This document shows, piece by piece, positions 33,970-44,654 of a stretch of DNA of 64,000 nt. Location of the stretch: positions 55,770,001 through 55,834,000 of the forward strand of contig CM065818.1 in the NCBI GenBank assembly GCA_033398695.1, written 5' to 3'. The notes under the pieces were generated by a model, which had not been told where the DNA came from, made no database searches, and saw nothing but the letters and a program-made list of their open reading frames with translations. A program made the position numbers and the translations under genes. How positions within the stretch are numbered: position 1 is the stretch's first letter; each line of letters starts with the position of its first letter. Origin of the DNA: Orobanche coerulescens (taxonomy: Eukaryota; Streptophyta; Magnoliopsida; Lamiales; Orobanchaceae).

Positions 33970-36915
33970 TGTAATATCCGCAATTTTTGATTTTCGGTAA
34001 ATTTCTTTTTTCGGCCGAAGTCCGTTTTGACGACTCGCTAATGACCGTTTCGTCATTTCGAGAATGATTAATTCTGAACTTTTTGTCATCCGAGTTCGTT
34101 TCGGTATTGTTTTGTTGAGTTCCGAGCTTTTTAGCGACTTTTCCGCACTTGAGTGCGATTCTTGCGAATCTCGTCCGAAACTGTCGTTTCGAGTTTCTCG
34201 TAAGTTCATTTAATGTTATTATTCATGTTGCGAGCTTTGGTTTGGTGTTTCGATTGCGTATCGTGATTTTCGGACGTTTTGGGCCATTTTCGTAATTTCC
34301 CAAAGTTTTGGGTAATTACTTCTGTTGTCGAATTCCGAGCCTTCGGGTGGTCGGAATCGTGTGTTCTATTAGCTCTTAGATTCGTCTTTGCGAGTACTTC
34401 GTAACCGTAGCTTCGATTCGTATTCAGGTTTGGGTTTCGGGGTCGTTCGGACGTAATTTTGATGCATGCGGAGAGGGCTGCCCGGACACATGCAACACGG
34501 CCTCGAAACGGCGGCCTGCTGGCGCCGTGTCCTGCGCCGGGTCGGCATGGCAGCCTGGCCGAGACACACGGCGCTGTCTGGGCCGTTTGCTGCGCCGTGT
34601 CCGGCAGGCCTATAAATATGGCCGAGCAGTCGTTTTTTTTAACTCATTTAATTTACTATACTTACAGTCCGCGGCTGGAGTCTTTGGGAAGTCGAAGACA
34701 TGTTGTTATACTATGAATCCACGAAGTTTTGGAGTTCATAACATCAATTGATCATCACGTAACATCCTTCAATCCAGCGAATCAAGGCAAGTTTTCTTAA
34801 AATCTAGTTTTGGGGATTTTGTTCGATTTGTCCGTTTAATCCGTTTTAACTCAGAATAGTGATGTATTTATGATTGTTAAACAATATTATGTCGAATTAC
34901 TTGCTGTTCCTCGGTTGAATCGCCGAGGATTCGTCGTTTTATTGAGTGTCTTATCGACGCCTTGAAGGTGTTCGATAAAATGTCGCAAAGAGGATTCGAG
35001 CGTTCTACGATTATTCTTCCTCGTTCGTTCGTTAATTTATTGATTGTATGATGTTAGGGTCAGATTTCTCGCAAAGAATTCGAGTCAGAACCCTTCCGTT
35101 CATCGTTTTCTTTAAGCTTTTCGATCATGGGTGTATTCATTGTCTTCGCCGGAGAATCGTAGGTGTTCGAGGTGTCCCGACTGATCCGTGATTGTGGGAG
35201 TGTCCGGTATCGATTATCGAGGCAAGTACCTTGCCCATACTTTTCTTATTTTATGGATATGATAATTGGTGATCATCTTGGTGTGTTTGTTTATTTGTTT
35301 GAAATGAGTTTTCAAAAGACTCGGCTAGCCTCGTTAAAGGCTTACTTTCAAAACGCGTGTGTTTTGTAAATTGTGTGGGTTGTAAGTGATTACATGAACC
35401 CCTTGGATATGTTTAGTGTTGATGTTGCGCTTGATAATGCGTGGGTACGTATATTGTTTCTTTCTGTCGTGTTATGGTTGACGTGCGTGTTGTTATTTAT
35501 TCGTGTGGTCGTGGACTGGCGGATAAATTATGTGAATTGGTGTATTGATTTGATAATTGTTACAACGATTGAATGTGTGCTTGAGGTTTGTGATAATGTG
35601 GATACTTGTTGTGAGAAACGTCGTATCAGGAACCTCGAGGCGGGGCGTGAACTCCAGCCTGGTGTATGCTGCAATGTGCGGCTCCATATGGGTGGTGAAC
35701 GCCGGTGTTACCTAATGCACGCGCAAGGGGCGGCTCTTGCGGGAGTGACGCCGGTGCGGTGACATGTTCAATGAGCGACCAACATGATGGAAGTGAACGC
35801 CGGTACACAGGTGCGCAAGGGAGGCGCCTGGCAGGCTTATTGGTTACGGGTATTTGTGTGATAGCTAAGACCACGTTACCGAACGTTGTTCGTTTCTCAA
35901 ATTCTTCCAACTCACTTTTAAATGTTTGTCTTGATATAGACCGCGGTTCGTGTTTTTTTGAAAGCTTGCTTCAACTTGTTTTTAAAGCGTTGGTATCAGG
36001 GTTAATTAACCAAGGAGGTTTGACGAAACCTCCGAGGGTTAATTAATCGGGGGTCTTGAGCAGGATATGTCGAATGAGAGATTGTACCTTTGATTGTATT
36101 GTGGTGCTATTCTGTGTTTTGGGTCGAGGACCATGTGGAATGTTGAGATGATTGATCTCGTGTTGATATTATTTGGGTTTGGGGTCGAGAACCCCATGTG
36201 ATGTTGAGATGTTTGATCTCGTGTCGATATTATTTGGTTTTGGGTCGAGAATCTCGTGGAAATATTTGTGAAGACTCGTTTGTGTTGATTGAGTGGCTTT
36301 CTTGCAAATTGTTTTCTATTAAAACTCTCGATGGCATCTTTAAAACTGTTTTATAAATAGTTTCCCTTTATCTGTGATCTTTCGGTTTTGAGAAATGTTT
36401 ATCAAACTCATGCCTCGGGAAGTACTTTTCGTTACGTTTGGATTTTTGAGGATTCCTGGTTATTGTTATTCGTGAAATGTGAATGGTATGACTCGTATTT
36501 GCACTTTGTTCTTGCAGTAGCAAAACAGTGGAGTTTTGCTAACCCCCGAGTATTCGGGGGGTGGATGTCTGTTTTTGCATTCAGGTTTGGGAGCATAACA
36601 CAGGGTCGGCACGGAGGATGATGAAAGATGAACGATACTAATCACACGAGGATCCGTATGAGGTCATTGGTATAGTTATAGTTTATTTTCCGCTGTAGTA
36701 TTCTTTCCGTTATGCGGAGTGTGTTGTACTCGACCCCTGCGTGGGCATGTAATGAGTTTGAGTTGTATGTATTTATTGAAAGACCAAATCGGTCTACTTA
36801 GCCATTTTAGCCTTAAAGGCATTGTCGAGTTGTTCTATGTTGTTACGAGCCTGGTAGATCCTTGAGGAAAGGTTCTACGGCGTGTAATATCCCTGAGCGG
36901 ATTGGGGGTGTTACA
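33970..36915 (+). repeat. G3 3' LTR
   Basis: 2946 bp, TGTAATATCC...GGTGTTACA. TATAAATA at 34611-34618, GC-rich array at 34489-34609, intact double hairpin at 36520-36560, and AGACCAAATCGGTCT at 36781-36795. Confidence 0.92.
36520..36560 (+). ncRNA. G3 LTR double hairpin
   Basis: GCAAAACAGTGGAGTTTTGC (stem 7, loop 6), then three bases (TAA), then CCCCCGAGTATTCGGGGG (stem 7, loop 4). Present in S1, G7 and, with changed loops, S2. Confidence 0.65.
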
Positions 36916-37802
36916 TGGTATAGTATATGTTGTTCAGAGAGTTTATTGCTTCTATCTCCTTTATCTACTAAGGGAGTTAGGATCAATTCTTTCTCTTGAT
37001 TCAACTAAAAATGACCACAAAAGCTTGTAACATGTGTAATAAACCCTTCATGGGCTAAGTAATTTTTAGTTGGGATTATAAACAAGGTTAGTCATGTTAT
37101 TTATATTTGTATAAAGATCTATTGTGAATTACTTATTATTGTGTGTGATTTTCATTGTTTTAACAATCTTTATTTATTTGGCCAATAAATGACGATATTT
37201 ATGGTCTTCATATGTTTCGAAAGAAAATATGTTTGATTAGATCAAATGATCTTCACTCTAAGTTGTTCTAGGGGATAGAAATATACCCCTAGTCCTTCGA
37301 TGATTCTTTGAGTTATTTTCATAAATCCTAATGCTATGTATTGAAGCCAATCAACATAGAAATATAGTGGATTGATTCAATATGTAAGGGGCGTTTTATA
37401 GTTCGAAAGAGAAACCGTCTTTTTAAGGAAAATCGAATCTACACAACATAATAAGTAAATTCATCTTATGATCTCCAATACATCTTTTATAACTAATGAC
37501 GAACTAAGTTTGTAATCCCAACTATTTCATTTTATCGATAATCAATCTATTATTATTGCTATCTTTTTATTTCCTTATAATATTAGAACTATTATTGCAA
37601 TTTCTTTCCAATTATTAAACCAAACTTTTTAATTGTGTGTTTAACTCATCTTAAGTATCTATAAAAATAGACTAATAATGTATAATTCAAATTATAACAA
37701 AACTTTCTTGTGGGATCGATAAACCGGACTCAAAAAGTCCACTTTACTACTTGATACGATATCGTGCACTTGCGATAGTTACACTAAAAGCGTGTCATAT
37801 GT

Positions 37803-38087
37803 CAAGCCATCTTATAAATTCGAATCATCAAATACACTGCACTGTTCATCTTTGTAGTTCTTGCGACTATCTTATGAGGTCTCATTAAAAAAAAAAGAGG
37901 CATCATGGTTAACTTGTATCATCAAATTCACAAATATATAGACAAAGATTAAGAAATTGAAATTTACGTTGACATGTAGCACGAGCATTGGAAGCCCAGT
38001 GATACTGGTCCTCGTTAACCAACTCATATGATCATATGCAATTTAAAAGACTAGGTATCTATAACCTAATCCCTTACACCACATCCT
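37803..38087 (+). other. Right flank of E2
   Basis: Short AT-rich segment between E2 and G4 with no gene or repeat that I can assign. Confidence 0.45.
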
Positions 38088-38216
38088 GTATTACCCCTTT
38101 TCCTTAGAGATACTACGGCACTGTAAACCCCTATACAAGGATTTACTAAGCTGATAGTTGCATAATATTTAGTCAAAATTGACTGTCAATGCCATTCAAA
38201 ATCCGACAAAATCATA

Positions 38217-38258
38217 TAAACACCGCCCAAAATTACTAGCCACCGCCCTATAAGATTA
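38217..38258 (+). repeat. MULE left terminal inverted repeat
   Basis: Perfect inverted match to 44613-44654. Contains two ACCGCCC words (ACACCGCCCAAAATTACT, then CCACCGCCCTATAAGATTA). Confidence 0.9.
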
Positions 38259-38429
38259 TCTTTTTATCCATTTGAAGTCTTTCATTATTTCTAAACACCA
38301 CACCACACCACACCAAAATCTTTCAAGGTCAAGTTTTTCGAATATAACACACAATCAAATATATATCGTCAATATTATCGACAACTACGAAAATGGACGA
38401 GAATTCGCATCTGGAGGTAATTTTTCGGA

Positions 38430-38712
38430 GAAAATGACGCAGGCGTCTGATTATTCCGCCTATTCCATGGTACAGGCGTCCCCAGATTCCGCCTGGACCA
38501 TGGTACAGGCGTCCCTAGATTCCGCCTGGACCATGGTACAGGCGTCTGGTGCGGACGCTCGGTCCTAGGTCTAGGCGTCTAAACCAGACGCCTAAACTAT
38601 GGTCGGGACGTCCGATTCGAGCACGTGCCATGGCCAAAGGCGTCAGATCGGCTCTGTCTGTGGCCAGCGGGCCCAAGCCGACGCCTCGGCCATGGTCCGG
38701 GCACAATTTTTG
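38430..38712 (+). repeat. MULE left subterminal array
   Basis: CCATGG palindromes alternate with AGGCGTC and its complement GACGCCT; three ~33-bp direct repeats of the CCATGGTACAGGCGTCC type lie at 38465-38550. The same words occur on the other side at 44088-44330, so this is probably a transposase- or host-factor-binding region, not coding, although one frame happens to be open through it. Confidence 0.7.
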
Positions 38713-38809
38713 GGACGTCTGGACCCTTTTTTTACTCGATTTTAAATATTAATAATAATATTATTGGTATTATTATTAACATTGTGTCAATTAAAAATTT
38801 CAGTTATAT

Positions 38810-40762
38810 TGGAAGAATTTGAAGGCGGCGGCGTTGATTATAGTGGTTATTTCGTTAATGACGAAATATTCGCTAGTGATTGTGATGCGATTGCTTGGGC
38901 GAAAAATTGCTCTTCAAATTGGTTTCGAGTTGATCATTTCATCGTACAAGAATAAAGGAAAGACAAAGCTATTGAGATGTAACCGTGGTGAGCGGTACAT
39001 AGGGGTATTACGAGATTTGGATGTCATTGCTCGAAAGGACACAAAACGAAAGCATGCAAGTGTACATTTCGGATAAAGGCCGAACAATTGCATGACTTGA
39101 GTGGTTGGATAATCGACCGATCTCTCGGGAGTAAGGGTATGCACAATCACTCATTTATTGTTTATCAGGAGGGCATCGTCAAATGAGTGGATGAGTAAAT
39201 CGGCGAACAAGTTGTTCGTGAGATGAGTCTTGCTCAAGCCAGCCGTGTGCCATCTTGGCGGCCATTCGAATAAATTTCCGAGGACAAACCGACTAGACGA
39301 CATATCTATAATTATAGAGACCACTTGAGGAAGCATGATTTTGAAGAAAGAGATGTCGTCGGTCGGTTTCACCATTCGCATGTGACGAATAACTACGTAC
39401 ATTGGGCCGAGCCGACCGGATACAAATCTCGTTACCCACGTGTTCATGGCACATCCAACATCAATCAACTTAATCCGGACCTACAGATGGTTCATTGGCA
39501 TGGATTCCACCTACAAAACGAATAAGTACAAGATGCCATTTCTCGAGATAGTCGGAATGACTCCATGTAACAAGAACTTCCTAATCGCCTATGCAATTAT
39601 GAAAGATGAGACCGAATCGAGCTACGCGTGGGTGTTACAGAAGTTGAAAATTTTGCTTGGGTTTGATGTTCATCCGACGGCTATTGTTACGGATCGCGAG
39701 TTGAGATTGATGCGTCTATTGAAGAGATATTTCAGAGAGTGCCCACTTACTTTGCACATGGCATATTAATAAGGATGTTGAAGACAAGGTCTGAGAATTT
39801 GTGGAAAAGATAAAGAAATGGGCCAAAGGTTTAAAAATGGGAAATGGAAGAAAATCATGGAAGCGGCGACCGAAGAGGAATATGATCAAGCGGTGCAACT
39901 CATGAAGGATACATGGAGATGGAATCCTAAGGTGATATCATACGTTGAGGGTACATGGCTAAAATACAAGGAGATGTTCATTGTTGCGTGGACGAATAAA
40001 GTGCTTCATTTTGGAAACACAACCACTTGTAGAGTTGAGAGTGCACATGCCGAGTTAAAGCAATGGCTTAATTCTTCCACCGGAGCCCTCGATACCGTCT
40101 GGACTAAAGTGAACCAGGAGATTGAATCACAACTTACGCAGATCAGATACACACTTGAACAATCTAGGTGTCGTACAGGCGTGGTGTATTCTGGTTTTCC
40201 GTTCAACTACTTGCGCTGTCGTGTTTCCCATCATTGTCTACGATTACTGTCGAATGAATTGACACGTATGAGAAAATTAAGTGATCAAGTGTACGATCGT
40301 TGCGGTTGTTCACTCCAAACCACCCATCAGATTCCTTGTGCATGTGAGCTCAAGAGACATATGGAATCGCGGACCCCATGCAGTGTTAGTCGTCTTCACA
40401 TATTTTGGCAAACACTTATTATTAGTGATGGTGGGGACACGACCGAATTTGTCGATCCTTCTACTGGTGCTGAATCGGAGGACCAGCGGTACTTTCAGGC
40501 CCTTGTCGATGAGGTCAGACAGAGCGATCCTGCAGTTGTCCGTAACGTATCACTTATGATCCACGATCATCTTCACCCTGATCAAACGCGTTACGTTGAA
40601 CCACAAGTGAATACGGCAGTTAAGGGTCGACCAAGAGGAAGTTCATCGACTAGACGCGATCCTAGTGGTTGGGAGTATAGCCAAAGGGGTCGTGGTTGTT
40701 CCCGCTCATCCGGTGGTCGTGGCCGCGACTCTTACGCATCGATCCACAATGCCTCTTCATCG
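38810..40762 (+). pseudogene. MULE transposase (MURA-type), frameshifted
   Basis: Region in order: an N-terminal DEIFAS...AIAWAKN box; a zinc-binding segment with KCTFRIKAEQ and MHNHS (about 39058-39153); the RNase H-like DDE core with D in MDSTYKTNKYKMPFLEIVG (about 39498), D in VTDRELRLM (about 39689) and E in VESAHAELKQWL (about 40032); a SWIM-like CGCSLQTTHQIPCACEL (about 40300); and a Gly/Arg/Ser-rich tail (RGRGCSRSSGGRGR). The last 316 codons (39818-40765) are open; upstream parts need at least three frame changes. It would cut and insert DNA bearing the 42-bp ends. Confidence 0.9.
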
Positions 40763-41197
40763 GTATGAACAAATTTATTAATCGTGTCTTTTTTTATATT
40801 GGACTAGGATACTTATGTATTACATGTTAAATAAAAAGATAATTTTTATTAGAAACAAAAATAAAAATAGTCTTCTTGACTAATTTTTTATATTTATATG
40901 TTACAAGTTAGATAAAAAATGTTAGGAATAAAAATAAAAATAATCTTCTTGACTAATTTTTTTATATTTATATGTTACAAGTTAAATAAAAAATGTTGGG
41001 AATAAAAATAAAAATAGTCTTCTTGACTAATTTTTTATATTTATATGTTACAAGTTAAATAAAAAATGTTAGGAATAAAAATAAAAATAGTCTTCTTGAC
41101 TAATTTTTTTATATTTATATTGTTATGAGAAATTTTTTCAATGAGTTGTATCTTTTTAAGTTCGAAAATATGTAATATATTGAATATGTGTTTGCAG
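40763..41197 (+). other. Probable intron with 73-bp tandem repeat, between transposase and OTU parts
   Basis: Starts GTATGA and ends TTTGCAG, plausible plant splice sites. It contains about four AT-rich units, with TCTTCTTGAC at 40871, 40944, 41018 and 41091 (period 73-74). The exon phases at these exact sites do not join the two frames directly, so the donor or one base nearby must differ, or a frameshift has occurred. Confidence 0.5.
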
Positions 41198-41819
41198 ATG
41201 GACACCACCGAGTGGAGATTGGTAACTATCACCATATCGATAAGATACCGGGAATTATTTTGCCGTTTGTTGAAGGTTATCTCGATGTCCCCGGAGACGG
41301 TAATTGCGGATTTCGTGTTATCGCCGACTACATATTTGGCGACCAAGATAAATGGCGTATTGTACGTGTATGCATTGCAAATGAAATTATGGCTAACTGT
41401 ACACTCTACCGATCGATCTACTATGATGGGATTGAACCTGAGGTTCGACGTATTACATGGGATGGTGGTGCGTGTGGATCGGATCATTGGATGGCTATTG
41501 CTGAAGATTTATTCCCTATTGCTACTATTTTCAATGCATTGTCATACTATTCGGATTCGGAAGCAGTAGATCTTTATTTGCATGTCTCAACTGTCTGCCG
41601 TTGAAAGCACCCTCAACGGCAACACGGCCTAGTAAGATTGTCATTTGTCATTTAGGAGATACGTACAAATATTTTATTCGTCTAGATTTAATGCCAAATT
41701 TTCCTGTACCGCCCATAGCGAGTAACTGGTTTAGAATCCATGATAGTAGTGTTGGTGGCTGGGAGAATTTGTATACGAGCAGGAGAGAAAAATGGAATAG
41801 ATTAGTCGGTATGATGTAA
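41198..41819 (+). pseudogene. OTU-type cysteine protease domain of the MULE
   Basis: The frame open from 41188 to 41604 gives YLDVPGDGNCGFRVIADYIFG, the OTU catalytic Asp/Cys loop (D-G-N-C), then CGSDHWMAIAEDLFPI. A second frame (41601-41819) gives PVPPIASNWFRIHD and GWENLYTSRREKWNRL, the typical end of plant OTU-like MULE proteins. OTU enzymes cleave ubiquitin-type chains; the function in transposons is unproven. It probably formed the C-terminus of the transposase protein by splicing. One frameshift near 41600. Confidence 0.85.
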
Positions 41820-42048
41820 AACTTTATTTGTTGTATGTTCCTTAATTAATAAAATTTTCGTTTTTGTTGATCCTTATAGTTGATAGTTTATTTTCTTTTA
41901 TGTTGATCTTGATAGTTGACAGAAAAATTTTCGTTTTTGTAAGCAGAACAGAAAAAACAAACAAAAGTAAAGTGCCAAATGCAAAACGAAAGTGTCAATC
42001 AATATACAAAATACAAAAAAAAAAACGAAAATGCCAAACAAAATACCG

Positions 42049-44016
42049 TCACAAACAAAATATAAAATACAAAATCAGTTGGCCAAATGCCAATCCCTCA
42101 TGAACTCCTCGAGCATAGTCGTCGCTTCTTCCGCCTGGTCTGGGGGAAGGTGTCTGATACAGTGTTGGGTAATACCGATGGATCAACTCACCCACTGTAA
42201 AAAATAGAGACAATATAATACAATGAGTAATGTATGATGAAATCAAACAAAGTACAAAGTTAAAGAACATACGTAATCGGTGCTGGAACGAGAAGGGATC
42301 ATCGATCCAGTGCTTGCCGTCGTTGATAGCCGAGGGTGCGAATACCGATAATACCACTCAATGTAATCATCGGTGCAAGCAGCCTGATCATGAGTAGCCG
42401 CCTCATAGTCAGCGAGAGGAAGCCTGTATGCACCCGGAAACATCATCCAAGCATCAGATGACATCCGGATGGGATAGTCAACTCGGTACAATCTGCTCGA
42501 CCACGCCCGAACCGCTTTCTCCGGTCTGGTGATCGGGAAAGGGATGGTCTGCACATAACCGAGCTGCCGTAATGCCCGAACAGGCATGTATGGCTCGATA
42601 ATATCCCGATATTGTAGCCATCCAATGAATGTGGTCCTCGGGACATCCCTCACCGGATCAGGGCCATAAGGCAACCACTGTATCTGCGTACATGTAATCA
42701 ACAAGTTATACAAGTTGTTTTTAAATGAATTGTGAGATTGTTAGAAGGAATCGTTATACCTCTGCGGATGTCAACTGATCAATGCGGCGACGTAAAGACT
42801 GGAGGCGGTGCTCGTCCCTACCCTCGGGCTGGACACTCCATGTAGAAGCTCGAGACTGCGTGGAGTCAACAATCATACGCTCTCGATGAGGCCGAAAGCA
42901 GGGAAAATACTCATAAATCCAATCCTGAACGAGGGTAAGGCATCCACAAATCCCCATGGAGTCGCCGCGACTAGCGATACCGAGCTGACGGTACATGAAA
43001 GCCAATGCGGCCGAACCCCATGAATACTGATCGGTAGTATCCATACCGTCCCTCACCTCCAATATGCAGGAAGGCCTAATCCGGTTACCACTCTTGTCAA
43101 CAAACAAGGTGGATCCAAATAACAACCACATCCAAGCTACGGCCTGGGTGCCCTCCACTCGACCCCCATCGCGACATGACCTGAAAATCGAGTCCATAAG
43201 TACGCCGCCACCCCCCAGTGAGTACTCAGTAGCTCCAACCGCGATACTCCAAGAACCTCCATCACATCCACCTGCAACTGTGTAGATGTGCTATCGGCAT
43301 CAACCAATCGCCCCTCGACAGGAATGCGAAGGATCTGCCACACATCATGTAACATGATGGTCATCTCTCCGAACGGCATGTGAAAAGAGTTCGTATCGGG
43401 CTGCCACCGCTCAACGAACGCAGAAATCAACGGGGAGTCAATATGTCTGAACATGGCGTCCGTCAGGTGGGATAACCCAGTCCCACTGATCCGAATCACT
43501 AAAGAGGGTGACATAACTGAGCGCCACTGAATCAAGCTCTGACAAGCGGCGATCTGGTGTGACACTTCAGCAAACCTCTCATATCTCCAGTCCAGATACG
43601 CGCGGCGACATGCCCACCAAAACTCGGGATAACGCTGCCGTCGATAGGGCCACCAGGCATCTACTCAGAAACCATCCAAGATGTCTCATCCTCTGCCCTA
43701 CGCCGTTTACTACTGGTAGACCCAGAAGTCACAAACCTCCCCCTCTCCCCTTCCGAACCCGGCCACGAAAATGAAGAAGAATCATCACCGCCCTCCCGAT
43801 CGTCGGCCTCATCGTGCGAATAATACTCGCTCGAATCCTCGCACCAAAATCGGTATAAGGTACGTCCTCGAATCCCCTACGCTCGCCTCCCGTGTCTACG
43901 ACGGAAGCATCAACACCACGAGCTGCGGTGTGACGCGCTCCGAACCCATCAACTCTGTGACTAGCGGCATAGATTTGCCCGCTCCTCCTCTCATCCGCAT
44001 TTAGCAAACAATACAA
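42049..44016 (-). pseudogene. Plant mobile domain (PMD, MAIN-like) gene with two introns, few lesions
   Basis: N-terminal part (from about 44016) is acidic/Ser-rich, ending in KRRRAEDE. Exon 1 (to 42760) has FRHIDSPLISAFVERWQPDT, FHMPFGEMTIMLHDVWQIL and AVAWMWLLFGSTLF, the PMD core. GAG-GTATAAC (42760/42759) joins CGCAG-ATACAG (42684/42683) in phase (TSAE then IQWLPYGPDP). A second intron, 42195-42272 (TTAC-GTATG ... TTACAG), also joins in phase with HRL. Frameshifts lie near 43200, within exon 2 and in the N-terminal region (about 43560-43700). PMD proteins (MAIN/MAIL in Arabidopsis) act in silencing and genome stability; transposon copies are known, but their role is unclear. Confidence 0.88.
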
Positions 44017-44087
44017 CTAATAAGTAATAATTATACAAAGAATACACATTATTAATTATTAATTGAAAATTTTATTTTTCCAAAAAT

Positions 44088-44520
44088 ATGGTCAAGGCGT
44101 CGGAGCAGACGCTTGAACCATGGCACAGCGTGTCTGGATGCCACTTCCATGGTCCAAGCGTCGAGGCGACGCTTATCCAACGGCTAGCGTCCGTCTGGAT
44201 GCACGGGCATGGTTTGACGCCCGCCGCTGTGGGCGTCGTACCTGGTGGCGTCGCCGTGGGCGCTGAGCCATGGACAGGCGGAATCGACGGACGCCTGTGC
44301 CATGGCCAGGCGTCATCGTCGGACACCTGTAACAAAATAACGGCCGCGGCCTCTGCCGTGCACTCCGGCACGGCGGCCGCGGCCAATGAAACATTAGAAC
44401 GAAAAAATAAAATTACCGGCGCTTTTCCTTTTCCGGACATGGCGGCGGTGCGGCGGCAGACGGCGGCTACGCGGCGGTAAGATGGCAGCGGACGGCGGCT
44501 TATCGGCGGTAGTGTGGCAG
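44088..44520 (-). repeat. MULE right subterminal array
   Basis: CCATGG, GGCGTC and GACGC words alternate (44088-44330), then CGGCGGC-rich repeats (44440-44530). Mirrors the left array at 38430-38712. Likely part of the PMD-gene promoter and of the transposition end. Confidence 0.65.
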
Positions 44521-44612
44521 CGGTTCGGCTGCGTCGGGTGGGTTGTTTAGAGAGAAAAGTATTGTTAAATTAGGATCCAAAATCTAATTAATATGAATTA
44601 AGGGCAAAACGG

Positions 44613-44654
44613 TAATCTTATAGGGCGGTGGCTAGTAATTTTGGGCGGTGTTTA
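44613..44654 (-). repeat. MULE right terminal inverted repeat
   Basis: Inverted copy of 38217-38258, all 42 positions matching. Flanking 9-mers are AAAATCATA (left) and GTAATCCAG (right), only 4 of 9 alike. Confidence 0.9.

Larger units (their letters stand above)
28721..36915 (+). mobile_element. G3: non-autonomous chromovirus-like element (no genes) nested in E2
   Basis: LTRs 28721-31654 and 33970-36915 start TGTAATATCCGC; the 3' copy ends GGGGGTGTTACA. Duplication TGGTA lies at 28716-28720 and 36916-36920. Primer site TGGTATCAGAG at 31655. The 2.3 kb interior has no gag-pol homology that I can see, but ends with the chromovirus 3' signature (TTTCGGGACGAAACTT) and a purine tract, so it is a large non-autonomous derivative. 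Confidence 0.9.
23094..37797 (+). mobile_element. E2: non-autonomous LTR retrotransposon carrying a LOG-like gene
   Basis: 5' LTR 23094-24654, interior 24655-28017, 3' LTR 28018-28720 resumed at 36921-37797. LTR ends are TGATAAG...GTGTCA and the flanking duplication is TATGT. The 3.36 kb interior holds a decayed Cys-rich ORF, the LOG-like gene, a duplicated polypurine tract and three hairpins, in the same order as E1. No gag-pol. The 3' LTR is interrupted by G3 with its own duplication TGGTA. Confidence 0.92.
28018..37797 (+). repeat. E2 3' LTR, split by G3
   Basis: LTR parts are 28018-28720 and 36921-37797, with G3 and its target copy between. TATAAATAG lies at 28596-28604. TTACGGCCGTAA sites lie at 28395-28406 and 28417-28428, with decayed ones to 28473. 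Confidence 0.9.
38217..44654. mobile_element. Mutator-like element (MULE) with transposase-OTU and PMD genes
   Basis: Terminal inverted repeats of 42 bp (38217-38258 and 44613-44654) match base for base; the outer part reads TAAACACCGCCC. Inside are left and right subterminal CCATGG/GGCGTC arrays, a plus-strand transposase followed by an OTU domain, and a minus-strand plant mobile domain gene. The genes converge tail to tail near 41820-42050. No clear 9-bp target duplication is found, so the insertion site has decayed or rearranged. Confidence 0.88.

Noticed and set aside
38272..38568. 98-codon frame with repeated Trp-Thr-Met-Val-Gln-Ala-Ser
   Set aside because: Direct translation of the MULE subterminal repeats; the array is mirrored at the other end in noncoding context.
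40041..40206. Minus-strand frames opposite the transposase
   Set aside because: Shadows of a well-supported plus-strand gene.
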